From Fragum whitleyi (taxonomy: Eukaryota; Mollusca; Bivalvia; Cardiida; Cardiidae), in assembly GCA_948146395.1 (NCBI GenBank), contig OX411543.1, positions 72,716,948-72,780,947 of the forward strand: a DNA stretch of 64,000 nt, in the 5' to 3' direction. Both the position numbers and the translations under genes were made by a program. Each line of letters opens with the position of its first letter. The stretch's first letter is position 1. The notes under the pieces were generated by a model, which made no database searches, was not told the DNA's origin, and was given only the letters and a program-made list of their open reading frames with translations. Shown here piece after piece: positions 23,891 through 35,897 of this stretch.

Positions 23891-26800
23891 GACAGGAGGC
23901 CTTCCCTAACCAGGATCTGACTGATGCCATCTTGTCATCATTGAGCATTTTGAGAAAATCGAGATGGCAGCCAGGATTATCGAATTATAAGCCAACAGCT
24001 CGGTAGATCACTATGACGACCTTTGAAATGGGTGTTTTGTGTCTTATTTAAAAAAAATGTATGGAATAATCCATGCTTATAATGACATTAGAAATTAGTA
24101 AAGTAGTCAAGATGGCAGCCAAATTGAACTATCAAATGGCATTTAAAGTATTTCTTGATCCAAGTGACATAAGAATCCTAGGAAAGGGTTTTAGGGCTTA
24201 TTCAGTAAATATTTATAAGTGGTTTTGTGCCTTCTAAATATCAGGGTAATGACAACCCTCATCTGTTGATACATTAATTCTTGATTTGAAGATGGCAGCC
24301 AAAAATGAGAAGATTCTAAGTTAATTGTGTTTAATCGGAATTTTGCAAATTTTGCGCCTACCTTCATGGTTCCAAGGCCAATTTCAAAGTTGTTTTAAAA
24401 ATTGATGCCTTAAATGATAGATAGCATTGAAAATGGCAGCCAAAAATTATACCTGAAAAAAGTTGCAAATTACATCATTTGTGGAATTCATGTGTAGACA
24501 ATCACTTTAACTTGAATTATCTCTTCCGGAAAGACAAAAAGGAAGCCAGTTATGCCAGTTATTCATCCTATAAACATGAATAATTAAATAGAAGTCTTAC
24601 TTTCACTTTTAGCATCATTACATATACGTATTCTAGTAAACAAAGCAAAGCACTTACGTTTCATGGTAATTGAAAAAAAAATTCTATTAGCTTTGAAACA
24701 AAATCATTGCACAACAAAATATATTCATCTCATATCGATAGATTGACACGAAATAGTTGTATCTCCAAACAAACATTTAGGCAGTTTGAACTGTTAAATG
24801 CTGGATCATCGATATGGTCAAATACTGACAGAATATTCTTTATGAATATTTTGGAAAATTGTAGTTGTTTTATTGAATATAATTTCTTTATCTGAATTAT
24901 TATTTCTATTTCGCTAGTTTAAAAAGATAATGCTACGTTGCATTTAAGAATGTCAATAATATTTACATTATAACCATTACATATAATCGCCAGAGTTTCT
25001 TCATAAATTAATCTGATAAATTCATTGTAGCTGGAAAATGACTTATTTAGCACTAAATTTAAATTGCATGTTCACAACCGTCCAACATGTCATGTTAGCA
25101 TGATGATTGACTTTTCTGACTATTACCCTGGTGTATTGGGTTATGCTTGAAAGCATGCAATGTACTCCATGAAATTGTCTTCGCGACGATTGCAAGCTTT
25201 GTCCGAACTGCTTGTTTGTGGCAAAATACTAGCGCACAGTGACTAAAATGCTGATTAATGCACGAATCTCACATCCTCGAAATCGCAGTTGATATATTCA
25301 AATCGTGACCAAAAGTTGATGATTCAGTGCGGACATAGCAGGGAAAAGTTTTCAATAGTGTTTATTCTAAAACACCCTCTTCCTATTCATATCTTCTTTT
25401 TCATTTTGATGGCATTTGATATATGGCGATTCGGCAACAGTATTGTATCTTTGCTGTACGGCTATTATTGTTTTCATATTAGCGCGCAGAGTGACTTAAA
25501 TGCTGATTTATGAACAAACCTCACATCCTCAAAATCGAATGTGATTTATTCAAATCAGCACCAAAAGTCGGTGCGGATATAGCATCGAACGTTTTTCAAA
25601 AATGTTAGTTCAAATGGCTCTTTTGCATGTCCTTATCTTCAATTTGTTGGCTTTTGATATACGACGATTTGGTAATAGAATTGTAGCTTTTCTGTACTGC
25701 TATAATTGTTTTCATCGTTTTTGTAAATGTTCATTTGGGATTAATTATCAAAGGAGCCGGCTAACACAATTATGAGCAAATTGGGCAAATGTAAAAAGGA
25801 ACAATAATGATAATGATAATTCAAAATATATCTATATTGCCAAATTCAAAATCATTGAATCAAGTAGTAAACAAAATAACCTTTAACAAGACTTTGTCGG
25901 AAGACAAAGAACCAACTTTTTTTTAGAGAGTGACTGTTTTTGTCTATATTGTCAGGGCAAATTGATACTCAATTTTATACTCTCACACAATAAAATTGCA
26001 CCATATGATATTTTTGTATATTTATTCAATGTACCAGAACTTCAGATTTGATTATCAATTTATAAGGATCTATAATAAAACTAATAATACATGGCTTTAC
26101 CCTTAAACAAGGCTGTAGGTTTCTGCACCTAAGACTTTTAAGGAAAAAGTAAGAAATCTTAGTCTTGTAATCGTATTTGCAATAAAGGTTCGGAAAGATT
26201 TGCCACCATTCAATTTATCACTACCGCTTACAGAACAATACATTTGTAACAACTTTATTGAACAGTTGCCGTAGTCCGGCTAGCGCTCATCATCTTTTTT
26301 GTCTACATTTTACCATTAACGCCTCTGGTGGACCGAAACATGTCGCTTCAGGTTCAAATCACATGGAATTCTAGTAACAGGCTACTTATATTACTTTGAA
26401 TGCCATGAAAAATAAAATTGAATACGACTCTAAGTAAATACCCCAATGTACTTATGTTGAAAGCACTTTCATGCTTTATGCTTGAAACGAATGCGATCAA
26501 GAATCTTACATTTTCATGCTTTAAGAAACCGTACTTATATTGACATAAATCATTTTTAAAGCGAATTTAATAAGCAAGCAAAAGGGTTCTTTTAAAATAC
26601 AATGGTCATTTCGAAACGACATGTTAAGTATAATTATACACACATGTTTTGACAACAAGTTCCTTGCGTTGCCGCAATAGTTCAAATAAATTTGATGATA
26701 ACTGGAAGGAAAAACAGCGAGGCTGCCATCTTCAAAATAAGATGTTTTAATACTTTACATCTGAAAAAAGTAATCAAAAGTCGGATTTTTAGCTGATATG

Positions 26801-27756
26801 TTTGGCTATAGGAAAATTCTCGTGCATATCATGTATTTATAATTCATACACTCACTTAACAGACTGCCATCTCCAGTACCGAACTGGATTTTGCTGTAAG
26901 ATATTTGATAAGATATTTGCTCGATTAACTTATCTGAAGAAAACTTTTTTAGTTGTACTTTTAAATGATTACATATACACCTACGCTAGTAATTAAGCAG
27001 TTTTTCCATTTGGCAGCTATATTGACAACTATACTTATTCTAAATTTCATTCAATGTGTTCATTATACCAGGAAACGTCAAATTAGCACCTTGTCAAGTA
27101 AATTAAGTAAAAAATTTAGATGAATTGCTAAATCATAGCAGCAAGTACATGTGTGTTTTTAGTAATCTTTTTAGTAATCTTGGGTGCCATCTCGCCTTTT
27201 TTTCAGACTATTCTATGATGGAATAGCACTATCATATAGATTCTACCATATATGCTTGGCTTTAGCTTATAGAAATATAGTTTACTGTGAAATAACTAGC
27301 AAACTTTAGGCATGAAAAAAAATCTTGTGTTTCCTGGCTGCCATCTTCAAATTGAATATTTTCATAGCACTAGATGAAAGGTTTAACTAGTCATATATTT
27401 TGAGGTCATAAATAAGCTTATAAAAAGTTTATTTAGAAATAAACATTTCTTAGATTCTTATATCTCACATGGATCGAGAATTACTTTAAAAATATTCTAT
27501 AATTCGATTTGGCTGCAATCGTAATTACCATACTCACATCTAATGTAATGTTCTGCTTTTATTTTGTTACATAGCTTCAGGTCAATATCTTAACAATAAA
27601 AAAACACTCAAATCGGTTTTTACATTTCAAAGAGAGTGATCTACGGAGCCACTGTCTTGATTTTTGATAGTCCTGGCTGCCATCTCGATTTTTTCAAAAT
27701 GCTAAATGATGACAAGATGTAATCTACCAGATTCTGGTTTGGGAAGGAATTGTCTA
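23891..27756. repeat. 3.9-kb foldback with GATGGCAGCC-repeat arms
   Basis: The left end reads CTTCCCTAACCAG...CATCTTGTCATCATTGAGCATTTT and GATGGCAGCCAGG. The right end is its diverged inverse, with CCTGGCTGCCATC, then AAAATGCTAAATGATGACAAG, then GGTTTGGGAAGG. The word GATGGCAGCC recurs every 140-180 bp in the left arm (23963, 24111, 24291, 24432). Its inverse recurs in the right arm near 26721, 27185, 27336 and 27671, with weaker versions between. Each arm is therefore itself a tandem array. The ~2.1-kb centre has no transposase. Confidence 0.6.
25229..25735. repeat. Two tandem ~253-bp units inside the foldback centre
   Basis: The unit beginning GCGCACAGTGACTAAAATGCTG (25229) is repeated from 25482 as GCGCGCAGAGTGACTTAAATGC. 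TCACATCCTC, CAAAAGT and GCTATTATTGTTTTCAT sit at the same offsets in both. Confidence 0.65.
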
Positions 27757-30700
27757 CCAGAATCAGTCAAGAAAAAAACTTTGAACCCTACTTCCAGGTT
27801 CAGCTAAAATATGCCATATTTCTGCCGGACTATTAACTGTAAACCCCATTGTCAAATCAATGAAAATGTCGCCAGCGTCAAAGGCTTAATTTTACAAAGT
27901 GCTATTATAGTTTTAGCATTTAGCTCGACAACGACTGTGAACAGTGAAGTGTGAACAAAATAAGGGGGTAATCTCGTAATGCTCAAAATCGAGTAAGGCC
28001 AAGCTAAGCAAAAATTTGGGTTCTCGCAAGATAATTTAGCTAATTAAACGCCATTGATTCATTATAAAAAACATCCTAATGAATAACATATTTAAGGTTA
28101 TTCCATAAGGCAGTATTATGCACCAACACTCACGCGCGCGCACGCACACAAGCATGTATGTCTCCTCACACACACACACACACACGCACCCCTATCAACA
28201 CATTTAGATATTTCTTAGTCTACTGAGATGAGTTGAAACATAAGCAAATAATAAAAAAAAAACCTTGCAATTAATCATCTTAACGTGATTTGTCTAGTGT
28301 TAAATTGATCAATGTTATATATGGCATTAACATATATTTCTGTCCGTTAATTCAAGCAAAGGTAACAAAATATGGATTCATATTATGCCTTCATACAGTT
28401 TATATCTTCGTAGTTTCAGGAGTTTCATAGAAATTTTGCCATCATCATGTGTCACACAAACAACGAACCAAAAATCTATTTCTCTATCATTTCTAACACC
28501 AGTATGTTCGTGAACAGTATTCATTTCAGTATCTTCTTTAAACTTCATTTAATAGAAAATCTTCCTTCTCTAAGTTTTTGAATGGATGTAGCCTTTTCAA
28601 TTTATTTACAGTAATTAAAACCATTCGTTTAGAATTAAATTGTTAGGGGATAACTGATGAAATTATAAATTTATTATTACATATGTTTTGTTAATACATT
28701 ATTAAAAAAAAAAAATAGATTCTAGATTTGCCGAAAATGTCGTCAACGGTCCTCTTTAATTTAAATACTTGAAATAAAGGGAATTGCAATCCATCCTTAT
28801 CGTTTCGCAGAAAAATATTTTCTTGAAGTAAAAACTGGCTCTTACAGATTCTTTCTTTGTTCAAAGAAACAATAGACATATATATATAGGTTTAGATAGA
28901 GGTTATTTTGTAAGTCCATTCGGCTTCAAAGAATAATACGAAATATATATTAACGTCAAACGACTCATTTATTCAAAGCATTGAAATTCAGTAGACCTGC
29001 AGAGGCGGGAGGAAATATACTCAGTTCTAAAAGAACCAGTAATATTTCAGAACTTACACAACCAACCATCACAAAATTTGACAAAACTCGAAACTATTGA
29101 CCATCGATTCTCTAATAAATAAAGCACACGACACTTATTGGTTTTCGGTTAGTGATGGATCTTTGATTTTGAGTGATATGCTTGTGCATCCTACAGTTGA
29201 TTAATAATTATTGTGGAATTGCATTCAGTTTAATTATTGCGCCCTAACTTGCAATAAATTCATACCTGATTGACAAGTGTACACTATGGAACAACCTAGA
29301 TTGACCTACAAATTTCGTGGTTGTGCCAAAATAAACCCACGCGGGGAAAAATCTCCACAAAATTTAATCAGTATTTATTATCTAAAAGAAATCCTATGTA
29401 GCCGCTTGCAAGCCCTCTTTTAAGTATAAGAAGATGTTGCAACACGCCATTGTATTATTTGAGCTGACGATACTGATCAATCAACGTCACGATTTCAAAC
29501 GTTGACCATGTGTAATGTCTGTATGTAAAGTCATTCTTTTGTTTGGAAATGTGAGGGAATCCCTAGTCAAACACGGAAACGCCGTATAAGGACATAACGC
29601 CCTCTAGAAAAGAAAGTTTTGGAGAATAAATCTTAGCACCTTACGTGCTGACCATGTGCCCGCAGTGTATTCAACTTTAGAATTGGATTTGGAATTACGC
29701 TTGGTTTCTAAAGGGTCATATCTAAAATATTGAATTGTTTTAATAAGCAGGTGCTTCCCGAACTTTAAAAAAAAATAAAAAAAAATCAAAGGGTGAAAGT
29801 TCATACTTTCTTTTGGAACCCAGTATAAGTTAAATTTTCCAAATTTATCCTAAAAATAGAAAAAGAAGATCGGATCCTTCATTTTGTACATATTCTTCTC
29901 ATCATGTTTTTAATATCTCTGGCAAAGTGTCTTAGACAGAGTTTGGATCGCAATTTAACATTATATTTTCAGCAGTTATAATTGTACTTATTTTTTTAAA
30001 TACCCGGTAGTGATAAAAAAAAACTGTACAAGAACGAAACTCAAAGTTCCAAAAGGTATGCCTTTGATTTGTGAGCCTCCCTAAATGAAAGATCCACATA
30101 TGTGTAAGTTCCTTTTGAGACGACCCCTTTTTGTTCATAGTTCACACTCCAAGTTAACAGTCGCAGTAAATAATAAAACTCTAATAAAACTGAACGTGGT
30201 ATTAACTGATGACATTGACCTTGAACAAATGTCTTATCACAAGTAATATATCTAAGAAATAAAAAGACTTAGCAATCAAATTCCAAATGTCAATATTAAT
30301 ATTTTAGGCTGAATAACTGACAAATGGACCAATGCAAAATCAGTGTGCCCCAAATCACAGGCAATTTTTCATAATCTGATTTTGTCATACAGGTTATAAA
30401 ATAAGATAGGGTGTCAAAATCATTCTTTTTATCAATCCCGTCATCAAAATACTTTTTAATTCTATTGATACGGCTGGTTATTGTGAGAAACTGACAGTTG
30501 TGGCTGGTTTGCGACAACCACGTATTCTTAAAGGCTATTTACGGCCTTTCTTGCGAAAAAATTAAATGGTTTTTTGTCTGCCTTCGCGAACATCTACGAA
30601 TCAAAAAGAGCAGTTTACGGACGCGGACATGTTATTTACGGTTATTTGCGAATGCTTGCGAATAACCCGTAGACGAGTTGCAAAATTGTTGCAACCCGTA

Positions 30701-31111
30701 AGAAATCTTGAGAAATTTCCATAGGTGTGAACCCGGTATAAACGATTGTCGAAAAGTCAACACTCATTACGAATCACTGTTTTGACTGATTAATCAGTTA
30801 TTGGTTGATAGTCCAAAACAGTGTCTGACAGCGCAAATGTTCAACGTTGGCTAAAACAATAAATTGTTACCCGTCACGTGAAAAGGGACCATCCGGGAAT
30901 TCTGTAAAATGAATTATTGAAAAAGAGATTGGATCCAGCATTGGTCAACCAGAAGTCGCATTTCAAAAATTCTTTCACTGGAAGGTAGATTGATCATTCT
31001 AGATTTAGAAAATAAGCCCGGTACAGTCCGCGCAGTCTAACTGGGTCGACACTTTACGCACTACTAAGATGGTCCCTTTTCGCGTGACGGGACACAATTA
31101 AATTTTCTTAC
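27757..31111. other. Intronic or intergenic; repeats only
   Basis: Contains a (CG)n/(CA)n microsatellite at 28131-28190. At 30530-30735 a block rich in TTACGG, TTGCGAA and AACCCG words resembles a decayed MITE. No exon could be supported. Confidence 0.45.
30867..31088. repeat. MITE with TIR TTACCCGTCACGTGAAAAGG
   Basis: The ends TGTTACCCGTCACGTGAAAA and TTTTCGCGTGACGGGACACA are inverted repeats. Related ends occur at 50083, 50790 and 53095-53130. It lies only 24 bp from the exon at 31112-31157. Confidence 0.6.
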
Positions 31112-31157
31112 CTGCAGCGCATGTACACTCGTCTGCCATCGTCGAATGAAGTACAGT
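31112..31157 (-). CDS. Cysteine-rich extracellular protein, 46-nt exon
   Basis: Minus-strand micro-exon with a strong acceptor (TCTCTCTTACAG) and a strong donor (TGCAG/GTAAGA). In the phase used by the exon at 10091-10398 (two bases completing a GAC or AAC codon) it reads CTSFDDGRRVYMRC. The initial CTS resembles the CTP that opens the terminal exon. It ends in phase 2, whereas the visible exon at 16065-16260 starts in phase 0, so at least one further exon must lie between. It is called because both splice sites are good and the cysteine framing matches, but a chance match is possible. Confidence 0.35.
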
Positions 31158-31862
31158 CTGTAAGAGAGACAAATGTAAAATCACGGCAAAAGGGCGTATG
31201 AGCCATTTTCATCTCAATCGGAAACAAAATCTAATAGACTTTAGAACACCAGCGCATGCTCATAAACAACTGAAACAGTTGACCATATTCCTGTGTCTGT
31301 AAATAACATACTATAATTAGAAAGGTCCACGTTTTGAATTTGAGAGACAGCACGTGGCCATTTTCAAAGGCCAAGTGTCCAAAAAGGCCAAGTGTCAAAC
31401 AGCCCAAGGTAAAAATGGCTCACAATCTCAACTGACCAAAAGAGCCAGTATGAAAGTAGACCACCAAATGTTAAAGTTATCGTTAGTCGAAATGTGACAG
31501 GGTAGATATAAATAAAACGTACTTAGTGTTTTGTATGAAAAAAATATCTAACGAGGTCGGGGTATTGATAATTGTCGAGGCTCCCACAACCGAGTTAGAT
31601 ATTTTTTCCATATTAATATTTTTCGTATTATATTTATCTTATAGATTACAGCCTTGTTTTCTTCGATGGTTTTAACAAAAGTACAATTCTTTTGTCATGT
31701 TGTTAAGAATAGCCGTATTCTGTCATTGTTCTAAAAATATCCATTTGATATCATGAAAAATATCTTATGGGATGTTATCACACAGATATCTGTAAAGTTA
31801 TAAGATTGACAATTTTTCGCAACTTGAGTGGTTTACCCAGGTTATTATCCATGATTAATGCC

Positions 31863-32213
31863 CTGGCAGGGCGGAGCCTAAGTAACGGGTCGTTGCACTT
31901 AAGGTTAAGGGAAATCAGCTTTAATCTAAAATAACCTACTTCTAAAGAGAGTCGACATAATTCACTCGAGACCGTAAATCCCAGATTGGTAACCAAATCC
32001 TCGTAACTTCAGCTTAATCAAGCTGAAGTTACGAGGCATTGGTAACCAAACGATGAAGTGTGTTCACTCTCTCAAAGCACGTGAATCCTTTAGCTTTTTG
32101 GATACAGTTATTTGCACGCGTTAACGATGATTATCGACTAAAACTTGAAAGAACCCAAAGTATTGAAAAGTAAACTCGCCAAATTACGTCACGGTTAAGC
32201 CCCGCCCTGCCAG
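31863..32213. repeat. MITE, family D (well preserved)
   Basis: TIRs CTGGCAGGGCGGAGC and GCCCCGCCCTGCCAG, central perfect palindrome on CCTCGTAACTTCAGCTTAA. Inverted relative to the copy at 6419-6774. Confidence 0.75.
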
Positions 32214-33364
32214 TTCATTTATTACGCAGAATACCCTTGTCAATGTCAGCATACCCGCATAATTGCGTATTTGCAACGCCTATCAAAACTTTATTTTGCT
32301 TACACGCATTTTCAAAACAATAAATCAAAAGATTAAAACATATGATAAATACATAAATAGATAAAATAGTATATTAAGATTCTCTAATTGTTGGATTCAG
32401 TTGTATTGTTTCAAACAACTAAAACACCTTTATATTGCATAAAGGCAAAATAAATATAAGTCAAACCTATGTATATATCTTTTTAATATACTGAGTTCCA
32501 TAATCAAGTGTGCACTTTTACTTTTGCATTTTCCATGATTTTTGAAAGTTGGAGGAAAATTATGGAATAAATTTGATACCATACTTTAGTCAAGACCTTT
32601 TGTAATTAAAAGTGAAATCAGTATTAGATAAAGTATCGCATGCTGCATACGCACAGGCAGAACTTAAATTGTTGAGATTCGACACCCATACAACTTTTTC
32701 TTTGGTAAGAGTTATGTGTTGATGTTGCATTATAGAGTTTTAGAAGCCATTTCAAGCCATTTCCAAACAAAAGTTTTCATATTTAAGCAGACGTTACGTG
32801 TACGTCAACGTTAGAAATTCCTACGTTGTTATACCAGTAACTTGTCATTGAATGGTGCTATAGCGTTCTATGACATCTAGATTTGCTTATTAAAGGCCTT
32901 ACAAAATGATGATCTCGATTTCTATTGGAACATAAATGATCAATCAATGTTAATGACGTTCTAAATCTGACAAGGTTCGATTTTGTTCAAATAACGTTTA
33001 TTGGTAGTCAAATTGCGCTGTAGCATCATGCATAATTGTATTGAAGATATGATTTTATGCTTAGGAAAGCCGCAAAGATTCAAATGAATGAATTTTCAGA
33101 ACAATTAATCGTCTAACGCGTGATGCACATGCAAAATATGCAAAATCAAATGTCTCAATTTAGCAGAAAATGTTTGCTCAACATGCGATTTTTGTTTCCA
33201 AATATCGTTTACACATACTCTTGGGGATAGTCATACGACGTTTCATGACGATAGATTGTGTAATTTCAGAGATATTCAAAATTCAAAAGTGCACACTTTC
33301 TTTTGGAACTAAGTATATAACTAGATGTAACGTAAACATACATCTCCAGTTATTGTGTGTAAAT

Positions 33365-33832
33365 TTAAGGTTCATGTAAAGTGTTTGAGACTCAATTCTA
33401 AGGGCGCTTCATTAGCCAAGAAAATCAGTATGTCTAGGTATATTGTACATCAAAATGAAGCTATTTATGAGCACAAGCAGCTGAGCATTATAGGGCCGCA
33501 ATAGCTATAGCGGTCAAGCAAAAGCATTGTGGAAAAAGGTCATTTTGAACAGAACAAGCAACTGCATGACGGTTGGATAAAATTGGCTCATAAGTTAACA
33601 ATGTTCAGTCTAAAGTACTACCCAGTTACTTCTACAACCTTAGATATAAAACTCTCACCGAAAACGTAGTCATGCAAGCAATTTAGCAATTTATTTTGAC
33701 TTATTTTATAACACATATCGAGGGCTCAGCGTGAAACGGTTGTAACTCCCTATAAAGATATAGGGAGTTACAACTGTTTCGCGCTGAGCCATCGATATGT
33801 CAAATATGTCATTCTAATTTTGTAAACGTGTA
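33365..33832. repeat. Half of foldback family E carrying a nested hairpin
   Basis: One arm of the 975-bp foldback found complete at 62141-63115: TTAAGGTTCATGTAAAGTG to GTAAACGTGTAGATC. It is interrupted at 33715-33798 by an 84-bp near-perfect hairpin with arms GGCTCAGCGTGAAACGGTTG and CAACTGTTTCGCGCTGAGCC, flanked by ATATCGA/TCGATAT. The uninterrupted sequence is seen in the other copy, so the hairpin inserted later. Confidence 0.65.
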
Positions 33833-34141
33833 GATCTGTGTAAGGTTGGGTGTGTTCCGTGAAGTCTTCATCGCATCATCCTAATGTTCCCGTGCCGTCA
33901 CCACAAGGAGACCTTACGGCGGTTGTTTGATCTACTGTGCATCCTCTTGAAATGTTCATTGCTTGAACTTGCTTCGCACGTAAGTTGTGCTTTCATTTTA
34001 ATGAAATTCGACTTCTAGCTGTTGAACTGTGGTTAATACGCTCGAAGAAAAACAGTTTTCAGAAATCATGCTTTCCGATTGTCTGTAGAGATACTTTGGG
34101 AATATTACTTCATTTTTAATCAAATTTTACTATGCTCAGAT

Positions 34142-34740
34142 TTAATCTTTCGTTGGTTTTGTATTACACATTATCTTTAACGGAAACGTTGGTGCTTTAG
34201 TCGACATATAATCCAATGCGAAACGACGCCTATTCAAGGGTGCGTCTGCATTTTTCCCACGCTCTGAACAACACTCGGCAAGTCTAACGATCACCCCGGA
34301 TGTACGTAGGAGGAATTTTACGAAAACTATGGGAAAATCCGGAAAATCGATGACGTCTGTTAAAACGGCGTAAGTTCGAGAAATTTTGAGTGGAAACATT
34401 CAATGTCGCAAAGGCTACTCGTTTAAGACAATATGTTAAGTCTTCGTTTCCTTATTCAAATATCTTTAGATTCTTAAATAACGCACGGACATTCTTAATT
34501 TTGAAAATACGTCTACTTTAAAATCTCAATTATACTCTTGAAAAATATGAGTCATAACATCCTGCCTGCGGAGAAGCCATTCGGAACACCTCTCGGCCAA
34601 TCTCACGATCAACATCGTACATAGACGGACTATTTTTAAAAATTACGGGAAAACCTTGAAAAAACTCGATGACTTCAGTTAAAATGGCGTTAGCCCTCGA
34701 AAATTTGAGTGAAAACATCCGTCGTCGTCATACTTTTAGA
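34142..34740 (-). repeat. Two inverted copies of dispersed repeat I
   Basis: 34142-34440 and 34530-34740 share GGCGTAAGTTCGAGAAATTTTG-like and CGATCAACATCGTAC blocks with 5690-5890. Open frames of 62-85 codons arise from the repeat and are not genes. Confidence 0.55.
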
Positions 34741-34811
34741 GGCAACTTCACTTTTTGGCTAACGAAAAAAAAGATCATAAGATGTTTAGTAAAACAAGCC
34801 TTTTGCGACTG

Positions 34812-35062
34812 TTCTATTAAACATATTATGATCACTTTTTGCGTGTGTTAAAAATTAATGTTTTTTTTTCTACAGCAGTGACTAATTATGGAATTTGGTC
34901 ATGCTTCTACTCATTGGAATCGTCTTTTAAAGGATTTCAATGAGATATTGAAAGGCAGAATCTAACAATGAATAAAAAAAAAATTAAAAAAAATCAGGTA
35001 CGATTTATGATTTTGATTTACAATTAAATTTTTCGAAAGAAGTTTAGAAAAAAACGGGCCCA
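34812..35062. repeat. Palindromic MITE, family C
   Basis: Ends ATTAAACATATTATGATCAC and, inverted, TTCGAAAGAAGTTTAG. Core CATTGGAATCG with TTTCAATGAGAT. From here to 35445 nothing else is recognised. Confidence 0.6.
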
Positions 35063-35445
35063 GCTCTATCAACTGCTTGATCCGAGTTAGGATTAAGGAC
35101 CTCGGGCATTTCTACCATTCTATGATTACTAATTTCGTCATCGCCATAATGATAAATTACAAGTAGATAATGTGTTAGTTACAAGGAACTATTACATTTC
35201 CCGTTGCCGACCATGATTATAAAAGTCTACATATTTTCCTCAAAAATTGATAAGGGTACATTCTTATATCAAATTGATGAAACATTTGATGCGCATAAAA
35301 AATTCTAATTAGAATACCTTATGAGCCCTTTAATCAATGAGTAATGATTTCGTTTTCAAGATAGCCTTCCCTACCCGCCAAATAGTACAGCCTCTTACAA
35401 CGAATACACTGTTTGCTAGAAATTGTCCATTTAAGAGCCTGAATA

Positions 35446-35451
35446 TACCAA
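35446..35451. repeat. Polinton target-site duplication, left
   Basis: TACCAA directly before the element. The six bases after the element (48579-48584) are TACAAA, five of six identical. Polintons are known to make 6-bp target duplications. Confidence 0.7.
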
Positions 35452-35460
35452 AGTAGTAAT

Positions 35461-35498
35461 GGACGATACCCTACGGACTGGTCCGTAGAGTGTCGTCC
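35461..35498. repeat. Sub-terminal hairpin in left TIR
   Basis: Arms GGACGATACCCTACGGAC and GTCCGTAGAGTGTCGTCC pair at 16 of 18 positions around a TG loop, 9 bp from the element end. The right TIR copy (48532-48569) pairs at 17 of 18. Conservation at both ends suggests a role at the termini, such as integrase or replication-protein recognition. Confidence 0.75.
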
Positions 35499-35523
35499 AG
35501 ATTTTGGGGTGGGTATTTGTGGA

Positions 35524-35700
35524 TTTGGACTTAGTCTTTTCACAGAAATGTTAACTTAGGCTTGTAAGGAATATGCGTGCGGACTTAGTATTTTTACGAA
35601 ACATGTGAAACTCGGCTTGTGAGTTATTTGCATGTGGACTTGGTCTTTTTACAAGAAATGCGAGTTGGTTTGTGAGAAATTTACATGTGGACTAAGTTCC
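35524..35700. repeat. ~54-bp iterons in left TIR
   Basis: Successive units each contain GTGGACTTAGTCTTTTTAC-like, GAAATG, AACTCGGCTTGTGAG-like and a closing TTTGCATG-like segment. They start near 35524, 35579 and 35633, with a partial fourth at 35687. The mirror set lies at about 48330-48506. Confidence 0.65.
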
Positions 35701-35830
35701 TATCTTACCGTTCAAAGACGGAAAGATAGGGACTTGGTATAGGGACTTTGTCTTTGAAATAAGTGGTTGAATGTATTGTGAAAGTGAGGAATGCAAAGGG
35801 GACTTTGACAATTTGCGAAAGAAAATGAAT

Positions 35831-35864
35831 TCTTTCTTGATGTTGGGTGGTCCTGAAAAGGATC
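35831..35864 (-). terminator. Histone-type mRNA 3' processing signal, left TIR
   Basis: Read on the minus strand: GATCCTTTTCAGGACC (35849-35864), then ACCCA, then CAAGAAAGA (35831-35839). This is the order of metazoan replication-dependent histone genes: a six-base-pair stem with a TTTC loop, the cleavage context ACCCA and the U7-binding downstream element. One stem position is A opposite C, where the right copy has a proper pair. It lies 33 nt after the stop codon of the 115-codon gene, the usual distance in histone genes. Confidence 0.85.
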
Positions 35865-35897
35865 GTTTTTGTTGATTGATAGTTCTACTATCATATT

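Larger units (their letters stand above)
35452..35893. repeat. Left terminal inverted repeat of the Polinton
   Basis: Mirrors 48137-48578 from the outer AGTAGTAATGG to just before the stop codon of the 115-codon gene. Inside it are a sub-terminal 18-bp-arm hairpin (35461-35498), about 3.5 repeats of a ~54-bp unit (35524-35700), a CCTATCTT/AAGATAGG hairpin (35699-35730) and a histone-type 3' stem-loop (35849-35864). Confidence 0.92.

Noticed and set aside
35524..35700. CRISPR-like array
   Set aside because: The ~54-bp units are whole-unit repeats without separate spacers and lie in a eukaryotic TIR.
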